Part shown: positions 34,801-47,233 of the stretch, piece after piece
How the letters are laid out: every line of letters begins with the position of its first letter
Position numbering within the stretch: the first letter of the stretch is position 1
Origin: Hirsutella rhossiliensis
Lineage: Eukaryota; Ascomycota; Sordariomycetes; Hypocreales; Ophiocordycipitaceae
Assembly: GCF_020360975.1 (NCBI RefSeq)
Contig: NW_025408675.1
Location: 2,108,001-2,172,000, forward strand
Reading direction: 5' to 3'
Length of the DNA stretch: 64,000 bases
Position numbers and translations under genes: made by a program
Notes under the pieces: model-generated
The model's database searches: none
What the model was told of the DNA's origin: nothing
Seen by the model: the letters and a program-made list of their open reading frames with translations, nothing else

Positions 34801-36050
34801 AGTTTAATAAAAACTAGTATAAGTATAATATTAGCTATTTACAGTTTCTAGAGCTATATAAAAAGAAAAGGCTAGTAGCAAAATTAAAGAAAGCATTATA
34901 CGGCCTTAAACAAAGCCTAAAGCTCTAGTATAACTATCTTAGCTCTATATTAGCTAAGATAGGATTTTCGGCCCTTCTTATAGATAAAGGGGTATTTATA
35001 AATACGCAATATAAAATTACGATAGCAATCTACGTAGATAACCTCCTAATAATAGGGCCTAATAGAGGTATAATAAATAGTCTGCTTAAAAAAGTAGTAG
35101 ATTATATAAAGGTTCAGCCTCTAGGCGAACTAAAAGACTTCTTAGGAATGTATATAATTATAAACTAGAGTAGAAAGGAGATATTTATATCCTAGGAAAA
35201 ATATACTCGTAATAAAATACGAGAATATAATAAAGAAGACTTAGGGACTTCTAATACGCCTATTATAGTAGGAGTAAAGCTTAAAAAGGCTACTATAACG
35301 CCTTCGCAAAAAGAAATCCTTATTTACTAAAGGGAAATAGGGGCTCTATTATATCTAGCTATAATAAGCAGGCTAGACATTTTATATGCTGTTATTTCCT
35401 GCGCTAGATTTGCTTCTAAACTAGATAATACGTATTTTAAAGCGTTAAATACTATCTAGAAATATTTAAATAAATATCCTAACCTAGGGATAATTTATTA
35501 TTGCAATATCCCTTATACTTATAATTTTATAAAAGGTTACTCCGACGCTAGCTAGGCGTCTAACCTTATAGATAGAAAATCCGTTTCCGGATACTATTTC
35601 TATATTTATAAAAATATTATAAGTTAGGCCTGCTAGAAGCAAAAGTCTATAGCCCTATTAACCTACGAAGCTGAATTTATTGCCCTTAGGGAGGCTAATA
35701 AAGAAGCTTTATATCTAAATCGGCTATTTTATACGATAAATAATAGCTTGTCTATTAGAATTCTTAATACTATACCTGCTATCTTAACGGATAACGAGGC
35801 AGCTATTAAATTAGCTAAAAATCCGGAATTTTATAAAAAGACAAAGTATATAGACATTGCCTACTTCTATACCTAAGAAAATATTAGGGAAAAGAAGATT
35901 CGGATTTTCTATATTAAATCCGAAGATAATATTGCCGATATATTTACTAAGGAACTAAGAAGAGAAAAATCTTTAAGTTCCGAGAGCTTCTTTCCTTAGG
36001 GAATTAAAAGAGCCTTAAAAGAAAAGCTTATATCCCCTTAATAGGGTTTT
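31895..36050 (+). pseudogene. Copia-A gag-pol remnant
   Basis: Gag starts at ATG 31895 (MDKFEFAKLKGSSNYTF) and keeps a zinc-knuckle-like CTYYKKKGHLVKDC (about 32503-32544) in which the second Cys is Tyr. The protease motif DTGAT is at 32983-32997, in another frame than the gag ATG. Integrase zinc-binding and early core follow (33360-33720), but the middle of the core is missing. RT runs about 34610-35240, with YVDD now YVDN at 35031-35042. RNase H (EAEFIALREANKEALYL, LTDNEAAIKLAKNPEF) ends near 36000. Several TAG/TAA stops. Confidence 0.75.
34118..34226 (+). repeat. Short tandem repeat in Copia-A pol
   Basis: Three to four imperfect units of the GAGAAGGAAGATAACCTC type between the integrase and RT parts, encoding an acidic/Lys-rich linker. 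Confidence 0.6.
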
Positions 36051-36394
36051 TAGCTGTCTTTACTTTCTTAGCTTTTCCTCTATATATAACTAATAGGTTT
36101 TTCCTTTAAAAGGTTTCCTATTAGTAAAAACAACTTATAAAAATAGGGTTTTCCTTATTAAAAGGTTTCCTATAATAATAACTCTATAAGGCCTTTCCTT
36201 ATAAAGGTTTGCCTAAAAGAGGAGAAATAATTATAACTATAACTAGGATTTTTCCTACTAAGGTTTTTCCTAGAAAGGGTTTTAAAATTTTCCTTATATT
36301 CCTATTATATACCTTATTCTTAATAAGGATAATTCTACTATAAAAGAAATAACTAGTAAAGAGCACTATTTACTTAGTACTCTTTAAGGGAGGC

Positions 36395-37091
36395 TATAAG
36401 AATATACCCTTATATTCCTATTTTACTATTATAAAGAAATAATAGGCATAGGGAGGCTTTATAGAATAAGCTAGTAAAAAGAGGCTCTATAATACAGTCT
36501 AAGGGAATAACCCTTAAAAGACAAAGACCTTTACTAGATAACTATACCTTCCTCTAGGAAAAGCGGGTCAGGATAAGCCTATCCTTACAAACAAAAATAT
36601 GCATAAAATGCATAAGTCAATTACGAGCAGAACGGATACCCTATTGCCTATTTCGGCCTAGCGGTTCCGAAGATATCCGCGATACGAGAATAGGTGGGGC
36701 ATAGAACATTCTAGTTAAATCTACTACTTATACTAGAACCTATAGTCTTACGTTAACCATCACGCCACAATCAGACCACCTACTAAGTTAGGAAGATATA
36801 CTATAGATAGAGCTTTTTAAGCACTATAGAATGTGCTAGAAAGCTAACTAATTAGTCTACTAGTAGGCGAGCAATGGTCTATATAAGACGAAGGATTTCC
36901 CTAGGAGTAGTAGATAGAATAAGCAAGTTCGTAAGTATCTTTTGCAACGCTATTCTTTTAATATATTATTTAGCCCCTTATATACTCGTTATAAATTCTA
37001 GACGAAATCCTACCTTATACTCCTTCGACCGATCTTTCCGCTTACGTTATCGATTACCCGATTCTACGCTTATTGCTTATACCTTCTTATA
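36395..37091 (+). repeat. Copia-A 3' LTR
   Basis: 697 bp, preceded by a polypurine run AAGGGAGGC (36386-36394). Confidence 0.88.
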
Positions 37092-37127
37092 AGTACCTAT
37101 ATATATACCTTTACTTACTTTATAATA

Positions 37128-39847
37128 GTATAAGCTATTAACTAATAGATTTAATAGATATCTCTTTAAAGAAAGTACTACCTTTTTAAGGAAGTATTCT
37201 ACCCCTCTATAGATAGATAGGAAGTATTATAGCTATCCTAGAAGTAATTAAAAGCGCGATAGCTAGTAAGAAGGATAAGGTTCTTACTATATTAAAGGAG
37301 CTATTTATAGGACTAGCTATAACCCTTATAACTACCGTAACGCTAGTTATAGCGGCGATACTATTAATATAAAAGCCGCTCCCTTAGCTAACTTAAGATA
37401 GTAGGCTAGAGTCCTTTTACTTCTTTCTTAGCTAGCTATAAATAAAGTTTATAACTAATAAGAAATAAGGCCTAAATAGCTATTGCGATATAGCATAGTA
37501 TTTACTCTTTTATACGCTATTAAAGCCCTAGATATAGCGGATCTCTAGATTCTAAGATAAGGGCGGCCTTAAGGGTAAACGCGACTTATAAGACTTCTTT
37601 TAATGCCTTATATATATATTCGGTAACGTATAGGAGTAGGAGAAGGTATAAGATAGGCTATAAACCCTTAAGTAGAGAGATAGATAAACCTTTAGCGAAT
37701 TCCTCCCCGATTTTAAAGAGACGCTTTTATAAGTAGTAAGAACTATAATATAAAAAGATAGTATAAAGCTTATATAGCTATAGAATCTAATTACGCTAGC
37801 CCTATAAGAGCTACTTATCCCTATAATTATACCTACTAACTACGGTAAGTATATAAGCCGGTTAATAAAGGTAGTATAGGGCTATAAGTAAACGCTGCGT
37901 TTTTAAAAGCTCTATAAGCGTATGCTATATAGCGGCGATAGGATTACCGCCCCTTTATAAGATAAATAACTAGCTATTAATATAAATAGGGATACCTTAA
38001 TATCGGCTACTTATATAAACTAAGCTAAATATAGTAAGAAGACGCTATTAACTACCCCTTATACTACCCTATACTTTAAGTAGTAAGCAAAGTAGGTAAT
38101 AAGTAAGGAAATTAAAAAGAGAATAGCTAACGGCCGCTACTTATATTATAGCGCGTTTATATACTTTATACTAAAATACCCCTTCCTTTTAGCTAAGCGG
38201 CCTATAGCGGTTTAAGTAGTAAAGATAAAACCGCTCCTTGCCTTAGATAATAAGGAGGACTCCGCCCCCTTAAGCTTAGAGGAAAAAGAGTAGCTTTAAA
38301 GTAAAGATAGGCTCTAAAGCCTTAACTACTAATACTAGTAAAAAAGAAAGAAGAATTATCCGCTTATATAAAAAAGTAGCTTACTTTAATATAGGTTATA
38401 ATTAATAACTCCTTACTTATCGCCGCCCTTATAAATAAGGGCTATTAATACTATACTATAGTTAATAAGGCGCTTATATAAGAGATATAAGTACTAGTAG
38501 AAAAGATCGCCCTAAGGTAAATAAAGGGCGCCTTAAGCGTAATAAAAGGTATAGTAATTAAAGGTATTATATAGCTAGCTATAAAGGTCGATAGCTATTA
38601 TAAGCTTATTATAGCTTATATAATCCCTTAATTAAAGTTTCCCTTAATTCTTAGGAAACCCTAGTTATTATATATAGAGTTATACTTAGTTCTATACTAA
38701 AAAAAAGCTATAGTTTAGGCCTATATAATAGTAGGTTTACTATAATAATAGTTTTATAGGCATAAGACTAAGTATATAAGCTTTATACTTAGCTTAAGAA
38801 GTCCTTACCTTTATCTTTATAAGAAATATATAATAAGTAAAGTAAGAGGAAAGCTAAGTAGCGGCTAATATAGCGGTCTATATAGTTAGCTTAGTAAATA
38901 TCGATAAAGCCCTTTAAATAAAGAAGCTAAAGTCGACCGCTAAGCTATAGTAGTAGATATTAAAGCGCTTTTATAACCTTCTACTACTATTTAAGTCCTA
39001 GGAAGTAAATAAGCTTAACCTATATAAGTTAAGGGTAAACTATAGGATCGTACTCTATACTAATAAGAAAAGGTAAGAACTACTTATATTATTTAGACCG
39101 CTATATAGTATAATATATATAGAGCTATTAGTATTAAAGAAGATACTAAGGGACCTCTTAAATAAGGGTTTTATTTAAGTACGTAGCTTTAAAGTAAGAG
39201 CGCTAGTCCTATTTATATATAAACTAAGGAGTAGGATATAGTTCTATTATAACTATAGGGCTTTAAACGTAATTATAAGGCTAGACTACTACCCCTTACC
39301 CTTAATCTTAGATATGCTTTATAACCTCTTAAAGGTAAAGTAGTTTATAAAGCTAAATATAAAATAAGCGTTCTATAAAGTATAGATCTTTAAGGGTAAT
39401 AAGTAAAAGATAGCGTTCTATATACGCTATAGCTTATTTAAGTAGCTTATAACGCCCTTTAGCTTTTTAAGAGCGCCCGCTACCTTTTAATATTATATTA
39501 ATAATATACTTTAAGACTTTCTTAATAAGTTCGCTTTTATATATATAGATAATATCCTTATTTATATAAGCGGCTCTTATAAGGACTATATATAGAAAGT
39601 ATAAAGGGTCTTAAAGCGCCTTTAACTTTATAGGCTTTACTTTAACCTAAATAAGTACGAATTTAAGGTTAAGAGGTTTAAGTACCTAGGCTTTATTATT
39701 TATATAAGTATAGGTATATAAGTAGATCCTATAAAGATCTAGGCGATTTAAGACTAAGCGGCCCTAACTATATAGATAGGTATATAAAGCCTTTTTAAGT
39801 TTACGAACTATTATAGGATATTTATTAAAGGCTTCTCTTATATTATA
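37128..39847 (+). pseudogene. Gypsy-2a gag, protease and reverse transcriptase remnant
   Basis: A gag part is collinear with the minus strand of 55400-56500 in Gypsy-2b. At about 38127-38190 the frame keeps the spacing of a Cx2Cx4Hx4C knuckle, with Cys/His turned to Tyr, followed by LLAKRP. A protease-like NNSLLIAALINKG lies at about 38405. RT runs from about 39000 and its YxDD box at 39542-39553 reads YIDN. Sequence stops at the LINE insertion just before RNase H. Stops are TAG/TAA throughout. Confidence 0.7.
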
Positions 39848-39967
39848 ATACCCTTAAATAAAAAAAACTTCTCGCGAGACCGATATACGCCTATAGCGGG
39901 TACGCATCGCGACTAAAACACTAACTAATACTAGGAATTAATTTAGTAGTATTAATTACCCTTAGTA

Positions 39968-41465
39968 ATGATACTACGCCGAGGCCGAGGGGTAGGTAGA
40001 CGTAGTAGCGGCCCTCGACGCACTAGGCTCGATTAGAGCGCGTAGCGCGAAGAGACGCTACCCGAATTTATATACCCCGATAGAGCGAGTTAATAAACCT
40101 AAAGTAGCGATGCGATACCGGCCTAGGCGCCGAGCGACCCTATAGAAAAAGTAGTATACGACGAACTCGCGGGCTTTATCCTAAGCGTATAGTTCGGTAG
40201 GGTATAGGTAGTAGTCGAACGGCTCTCTAGGGCGAAGAGCCGCGCTAGTAGCGCGTCGTCGGCGGTGCTCTACGCGGACGAGAGCTTTAAGACGATAATC
40301 CGGGATATAATTAAGGAGGCAGTTAAGGAAGAACTCTACCTAGGCATCGCTTTAGGCCTAGGGGGCCCTAAGCGAACCTAGGCCGCGGTCGTGGCCGAGA
40401 CTAAAGGACCGACCTAATACGAAGCTACGGTAAAATAGGTCCTACCGCGCTATAAACGCGAGATTATTATAGTCCCTACCGGGGCACCGCCCGAAATCCT
40501 AAGCCGCGAACCGAAGGATATAATAAAGGCGGTAAATACGGCCCTAAAAGCTACGAGCGCTATAGCGGCGAGGCGCCTCTAAAGCGGAGATATCGCGGTT
40601 ATATTTAATACCGCGGCGAGAGCCTATTAGAGGGACTAAGGCTAGGTTAAGGCCGTATTCGGACTAGAGGCTACGATCTCCCACCGCGCGTATACGGTAG
40701 TCGTAAAGAACGTCCCCTTAGGGGTAGCGACAGTAGATAGGGAGCGATTACTCTATAAGATTATAGAGGTAAATAAAGTCGAGGTCTTCCGGGCCTAGGC
40801 GCTACGCCCCCGATCTAAGATATCGACGGCGATAACTATACTTATTAGGGTCGGTAGCCTAGAGGAGGCTAATAGGCTCTACGACCTAGGCCTAGTCCTC
40901 GAAGTATAGATCTTCCGATACGAACCCTATAATAAGTCGGTCCGACTATAGAGGTGCTATAACTACTATAGATATAGCTATATCGCTAGGCAATATATAT
41001 CGATATAACTCTATAGCCGATATAAGAGTATAGTATACGATAGAGGCGAGGACGAATATAGGGCTAAGAAAGGCGAAATCCCCTATAACTATATCTTATA
41101 TTAAGGGGACTACTTATCGTAGACCTAGACCTACCTTATAGCGAATAAAGCCTAGGAAAAGGCAAGGGAAAACTACCCGCGACGACCCTAATAGTTCGCG
41201 AATACCTAGACGTACGCTAAGTAACGGGTGCTCCCTACCGTCGAAACCTAAGGCGTTCCTAAATCGACTATAGTCTAAAAGCGGGGACTAGGTAGACCGC
41301 GCCGGGATAAGAGGTCGAGCTCGAGACACCCGCCGGCTAGTAGGGCTAAGGAGGCCGAACTAAGTATAAACGATATTCGTAGGTATAGTAGATAGAGAAG
41401 CGCTAGGAGATAGAGCGCCTCCCTCCTTATATAGACGACCCCTTTTACCTTAACCTTACTTATAT
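39968..41465 (+). pseudogene. LINE ORF1 (Gag-like, zinc-knuckle protein) remnant
   Basis: From ATG 39968 (MILRRGRGVGRRSSGPRRTR) one frame runs about 500 codons, broken only by TAG/TAA stops. A helical middle part (DIIKEAVKEELYLGIALGLG, YKREIIIVPTGAPPEILS) leads to a C-terminal stretch beginning RCYNYYRYSYIAR at 40952, the spacing of a CCHC knuckle with several Cys/His turned to Tyr. LINE ORF1 proteins bind the RNA to form the transposition particle. Confidence 0.7.
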
Positions 41466-41469
41466 ATAA

Positions 41470-44400
41470 CTAAAAGTACTATTCTAGAATATATAAAAGA
41501 GATACGAGCTAGCTTAATTAGCGCTTTACTACCGGGCCGGCTTCGACCTAATAGTACTATAGGAAGTAGAAGCTATACTAGGAGGCGGCCCCCCCCCCCT
41601 TAGAGCAGCGCCCTATAGCCTGGTCTATAGGGAGGGGAGGTGCGCGCTATATATATATAAAAGGCTCGGGCTAGGGACTTAGTCGCCCTAGTCTAGACTA
41701 GACTAGAGTAAGGTAATTTTCGGGGATAGTACTAGACTATAGGCGATTTACTTACTACTAAGGGCCGCGAGGGTAAGAGCGCTACGCGACCTAAGCGTAA
41801 TCGAACCGGAGCACCCTATAGTAATAGTAGGGGACTTTAATATCTATTACCTACTCTAGGATAGATACGATAAAACCTTAGATAGCGCGATATAACCTAT
41901 ATAGGAGGCGATAAGGCTATAACTTAAACTCGCTACCCTAAGAGGGGAGTATATAAGATTCTTCTACGGCTAAAGGGATAGTACTATCGACCTAGCTTAG
42001 GTAACGCCGGAGACCGGAATACGGTATACTAGGCCCGACCTAGACCTAACTAGGTTAGACTATATCCCTTAAACTATTATACTATAGGTCGATACCTAGG
42101 CCTAGGCACCTAAACCGGCCCTAAGATAAAAAGAAGCGGAAGTAAAGCTAGTCGAAGCCGAGACTACGTCCTAGCTAAGACTATACTAGCTAATGCTCTA
42201 GACGCCTAAGGATATCGATAAGGACCTAGACTACGTCTTCGCTACTCTAGCGTAGATCGCGATAGCTATAGTTCCGCGCTAGGGGCGAGCATTACCTAGG
42301 GGCAACGTATAGTTTACCCCGGAGGTAAGGAGGGCGACGAGGGAGGCTAAGAGGGCGAGGAGGAAGTATAGGTAGGAAAGGAACGAGGCGAACTAGGAAG
42401 ACCTATATAAGGCGTCTATAGCTTAGAAGCGGACTATCCGCGAGGCGAGGAAGGCCTATTAGCGTAAGTTCTTAAAGGAATTTAGCGCCGATAATACTAA
42501 GCTCTAGAACGTAGAGAGGTAGGTAAGACTCTATAGTAAGCTACTACCGGAACCGACCTATATCCTACCGCTAGTTAAGGAAGGCAAGGACTAACTAACG
42601 GAAACCTTCGAAGGGAAGGCCTAGCTACTAGCCGCTAAGTTCTTCCTACTAGAGGCCGGCATAACTTAAGGGCTACCCCGGCCTATAGCTAAGGCGACCC
42701 TTATAGTTAACTAATAGATCTAGCTAGCTAACGTCGTAGGGGCGCTAGGTAAGATAGTAAGCTAGAAAGCGGCGGGTCTAGACGGCGTCCCCTTAGGGTT
42801 TATTAAGAAGTACGGCCTAGCCTTAGTCTAGCGACTAGCTATAATCTTTAACGCCTATACCTAACTCTTATATTTCCTAGGTCGGTTCTATAGCGCGAAT
42901 ATAGTAGTTATCCGGAAGCTAGGTAAGAGGCTAGACGCCTACTATATAGTAGGGGGTTAGAGACTAATCTCCCTCCTACCTATAGTAGGAAAAGTACTTA
43001 AGTAGATACTAGCCTAAAGGATCGCGGGAGTAGTAGAAGCGAACGGCATCCTACTAAACGGATAAATAAAGAATAGGAGGCAACGCTTTATAGAGGCGGC
43101 GATCCTACTAGTAATAGAACTAGTACGCGCGACGTAAGCCCGGAAGGGCATCGTATTATTCCTATAGCTAGATATTAAGAGCGTATTCGATACGGTTAAC
43201 TATAATAAGCTTATAAAGAAACTAAAGCTTAGGGGATACCCTAGGTAGCTTATAAGCCTAATATAAAGCTTTATAAGCGATAGGAGATCGACCCTTTACT
43301 TTAATAGGAGGACCTTAGAGCTAACTTAAGTGCCGACGGGAGTCCCTTAGGGCTCCCCCTTATCCCCGATCTTATTTCTATACTATATAACCCCCTTATA
43401 TAAAAGGCTTAGTACGATATATAGTATTTATACTATCGGCTTCGCTAACGATATAAATATAGTTAGTATTAGACCTAATAAGGCTACTATAGTAGTACGC
43501 CTAAAGGAAGCCTAGAGGGTATACGCGGAATAAGCGTCTAAGTTCGCGGTTACTTTTAAACCGTTAAAGAGCGAATTAATATACTTTATATAAAGGAGAT
43601 AAGCGATAACGACGCCGGTCCGCCTTAAGGCCAACGTAGTAACCCCGGTCTAAGAGGCCCGCTTACTAAGGGTTTAGGTATACCGGAAACTATACTAGAA
43701 GGCGCACCTAAAATAACTCCGAGTAAAGTTAAAGCGCTAGACTATAGCCCTAACCGGGCTCGCGGTGTTTACGTAGGGCTATACCTTACTACGCGCTAGG
43801 GAAGTCTATAGTAAGGTAATCCAGTCCTTAATCTCCTACGCTATAGTTATATTCTATAAGATAACGCCCGTAGGGGGGAAACTACGTAGAATCGCGCGGG
43901 ACCTTACCCGGGACTAGTTAGCCTACCTCTAGGTAGTAACGGGTGCCTACCGCGCGACCCTAGTCTACTAAGTCGAAGCGGAGGCGTAGGTGCCCTTAAT
44001 TAACCTCTACTTAAACTAAAGAATAACGGATACCCTCCGGAGGCTAGAAGACTCGGGGCTCCTAGGCTAAATCTAACGCGCGTTTAACGTAGTCGCGGGT
44101 ATACTTAAAAGGAGGCGACGCTAGAGAGAGGGTAGACCCCCGGCGGCACTACCTCTAGGCAGACCCCCCCTCGCGGAGGAGATAAGGGGGGTCTAGAGCT
44201 AGATAGAAATAGACGACCTCCCGGATAAAGCTAAGTCGCTTAAAAGGCTAAACGAGGAATAGGCCGCCCGATAGAACGCTAGGGAAGACGCGATCTAATA
44301 ATACCGGACTACCCTTTACCCCGCTAACTTCCCGCCTTAGTTTAATAAGGCGATAACGCTAGACCGTTATAAGGGCCTCCTTAAGTATATTAGTATAGTA

Positions 44401-44880
44401 ATTACCTAGATATATATAGGAAAGATCGGGCTTAATAACTTCCTCTTCGACCGATAGGTCCCTAGTATAGTTTCGCTAATATATACCTATAGATAAAGAT
44501 AGGACACTATCTATTATACGATAATCGACTATCTACTAATAGTAAGGGCGAGGGAGTCCCTCCTAATATAGGCCCGGGACGTAGGTAACGTAAGAGCGGG
44601 CCTCTAAGGGAAAAGGACTACGGCGCCGCTAGCGCAATAGTTCCTTTACTTAGGTAGGCTCCGCTAGTTCGACCTAGCTCGGAGGCTATATATAGATATA
44701 CCGGATAATAGAACCGGGGTCGCGCTAGGGATAGAGCGGCCCCGACTAGGACCACCCTAGCTAACTACCTCCCCTACTAGAGCGACCTAGAAAAGGAGAG
44801 GACTTACGATTATAGGACTATAGCTTCGATCGAACTAGACCTAGACTAAGCGTAAACCTCGCCGATTAAACTATAGACTA
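41470..44880 (+). pseudogene. LINE ORF2 (endonuclease and reverse transcriptase) remnant
   Basis: One frame stays open in register for about 1130 codons apart from TAG/TAA stops. The apurinic-type endonuclease signature GDFN is at 41830-41841, followed by STIDLA and a DYIP near the expected SDH site. RT motifs: KAAGLDGVP (about 42769), LDIKSVFDTVNYNKL (about 43168), PTGVP-stop-GSPLSPILF (about 43333) and the catalytic box FADD now FAND at 43441-43452. The C-terminal part (LYPANFPP, RYKGLLKYI, VRARESLL) looks like the cysteine-rich end of Tad-clade ORF2, with Cys mostly lost. No RNase H domain was seen between RT and the C-terminus. Confidence 0.75.
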
Positions 44881-45387
44881 AATAGAACTAATATAACCTA
44901 ACCGAACCGACCTTAATAGCTATAGAATAAGACTTATTACTAAAAGACTATAACTAAATAAGACTTAACCTAGAACCGAACTAAGATAGAGCTAATAACT
45001 AGCCCCCCCTAAACTACGACCCTAGCCTAGCTCGTTAGTAGCAATATCCGCCTCGTTATCGCGGCGGGAATAACGAGACCCCCTTAGGGTAGTACGTAGA
45101 GTATAGGAGGGAGTAACCTAAGGCTTACGAGGAGTACGGGGACTACTACTACTACGAGAACCTTAACGATAACCGAACGGACCTAACCCTAAACCCGAAC
45201 TAGAGCTAGCTTAGACGGCTAGCTTATAAGATAAAGTAACGACCGGGGTCTTTACTAAGGCAAGACCTATACCGGCGGCGGTATAGAGGCGTTCGCTATA
45301 GCCTATACTATAACTATAGATCTAATTAAGGTTAAGACTAGTAATAATCTTAGCTAGGACTAAACCGCGATAGCTATAAAGACGCTA

Positions 45388-46200
45388 CTAGACGAAGTTA
45401 GGAGCGTTAGTAAGATCGGTAGGCGACGTAAGACGGGGACGCTTTAGGGCGGGCTCGGCGCTAAGAGAACTACCGGGCTATAGCTCGGCGTTAGAGGGAG
45501 ACGCGGTTAGCTCCCGAGCCGGCTCCGTAACGGCCGCGGGCATAGATACCTTAGCCTTAGCCTTAGATAGGGCCTTAAACGCGGCTACCGCCTTACCCTT
45601 ACCTTTGCCCTTCCTTTTATCGACGGGGATTAAGGCCGGAACGGGCCTAGTAAGACTAATAAGATTAAAGCCGCTATCCTCCGCGTTAGGGCCGTCGCTA
45701 GTAATAGGATAGAAATAGTTAGCGAGATCGTTAACCGCTATAAGAGTCTTCTAGGCGACTAAGAGCGACTTAGGCCCGACCTAGGCTAAGGTCTTAATAG
45801 CGTCGCTAAACTTACCTAGGTACTTCTCTAGGGACTTATATATATAGCGGGTATTATCTACGAAACGGGTAAAGGCCGACGCGAGCGTCTTTATATTCTT
45901 AGCGACTATAGCTAGACCGGGGGCGGACTTACCTAACGCGCCCTTGCCTTTAGCGGTAGGGGCCTTCTAACTAGCGCGAATATAAGTTTCTAGAGTAGCA
46001 CGATAAAGGCGCTCTTATACTAAACCCTTAATAAGGGAAGGGCTATTGACCTTAGACTATGCTTAGTAAAAGGCACTAGCGGCCTTCTCGCTTTTAGAGG
46101 TAATCTAGAACTTAGATTAGCACCGAACTCGGATAGTACTATAGTAGGAAGGGGTTACTTACTCGGTAATAAGACTAGTTAGAGTCGGCGTAAGCGATAT
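45388..46200 (-). pseudogene. Antisense reading frame in the LINE 3' region
   Basis: On the minus strand one frame of about 270 codons is protein-like apart from TAG/TAA stops. From about 46200 it reads ISLTPTLTSLITE, then SEKAASAFY, KGKGALGKSAPGLAIVAKNI, ASAFTRFVDNTRYIYKSLEK and YLGKFSDAIKTLA. Basic KRKGKGKGKAVAAFKALSKA follows, and then PALKRPRLTSPTDLTNAPNF to a TAG at 45388. The first codon ATA could be a former ATG (TpG to TpA). No family recognised. A captured gene, a separate nested element, or a chance frame are all possible. Confidence 0.45.
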
Positions 46201-46599
46201 ACGCTTTAGCCTTTACGGCTATTAAAGTTAGTAAAAATACTAAAGGTAAGACTAACCTAGGATAAAGCCGGGATTAATATATATAAGATTAGTTTTAATA
46301 GCCGGCGAAGGACTTATAGGTAAGCTTACTAGTAAGACGCCCGATATACGTAAAATATAGGATAGAGCGCTTTAATCCCGCTACTATAGCGACTTTCTTA
46401 TAAGGAGGGGGTTTTAGAGGAGGCGAGCCGCTACTACCTAAGTCGGCTTCTTAGTTAGATATTACGACGCGACGACGAGCGAACTAAATACGGTATTAAG
46501 GAGACCTAGAGTTATAGAAACGAGGCGGGCGAGGTAGTAGTTAGGCCTACGAAAGAGATAGATAATAGAAGGATAGGAGGAGGCATATATAGAACTAAG

Positions 46600-47060
46600 G
46601 GGGGAGGGCAGGTATATATAGGCGCGAGCCGGGCGCGCGTAATTAGTAACTATAAGATAGAGGGTAAATATAGGCCGCCGCGCCCTTAATCGGGAAGTCG
46701 CGTAGCTAGACGGGAACCGATTTACGATTAGCGGAGCTAGCCGACCGAATTTCGATTAGCCGGCCCTACCTAGGAGCGACCTATACTAGCGCCCGGCCCG
46801 GCAACCGGATATTACCTGCCCTACTAACTAACGGACCGATAAGCCGACGTAACCGCGGCTACGCGGCTGCGACGCGGGAGCTAGGGTAAATAAAGGCGCC
46901 CGCGAGTCGGGCCCCTAGAGAGAGACTACTGCCTATAACCCTAGGCCCGGGCTAGCGAGCCCGGGCCGCGGCCGCTCGGGATAGTAGCGGCTACGGCCCG
47001 AGAGGGCCCGCGCCGAGACGCGATTTCGCGGGAGGAGCCCGCGGCAGCCGGCGTAAATTT
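46600..47060. other. GC-rich, CpG-rich island in the LINE 3' region
   Basis: Contrasts with the AT-rich surroundings; includes inverted blocks such as GGCCCGGGCTAGCGAGCCCGGGCC (a hairpin at about 46945-46968). CpG is abundant because RIP here spares CpG. No coding signal. Confidence 0.5.
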
Positions 47061-47233
47061 CCTATATACTACTACCACGACCTCTTTCGAGGCGGACCTA
47101 TACTAAAAGAGGGGAGGGTTTTCCCCTAGGCACTCTAGTTTTTCCCTCCTATTTAATATTAAAGTTCTAGATACCTCTAGCTAGGTCCCTAGCGTAATCT
47201 TAATAATAATAATAATAATACCTTTAAATAAAA

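Larger units (their letters stand above)
31102..37091 (+). mobile_element. Copia-A: Ty1/Copia element with long LTRs, 5990 bp
   Basis: LTRs 31102-31793 (692 bp) and 36395-37091 (697 bp; the 5-bp difference is at a GTAAGTATC stretch). TSD AGTAC at 31097-31101 and 37092-37096. LTR ends are TATAAGAATATACCC and CCTTCTTATA. CpA and TpG are far more frequent than in the surrounding Gypsy elements, so this is a younger insertion with milder RIP. The two LTRs differ mainly by C/T and G/A. Confidence 0.85.
30945..37127 (+). repeat. Gypsy-2a 5' LTR, split by Copia-A
   Basis: 30945-31101 starts TATAAGAGTCTTTAAC; after the Copia element and its AGTAC duplication the LTR resumes at 37097 and ends TTTATAATA at 37127. 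The two parts together give 188 bp against 186 bp for the other Gypsy-2 LTRs. Confidence 0.8.
39865..47217 (+). mobile_element. Full-length Tad-like LINE (non-LTR retrotransposon), about 7.35 kb
   Basis: Inserted in Gypsy-2a pol with a target duplication AATACCCTTAAATAAAA / AATACCTTTAAATAAAA (about 39847-39863 and 47217-47233; one C/T difference). Gypsy-2b has the empty site near 53800. It ends in a (TAA)n-type tail at about 47201-47217. ORF1 and ORF2 are in different frames and each stays in one frame over its whole length, so damage is point mutation only. Confidence 0.82.
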
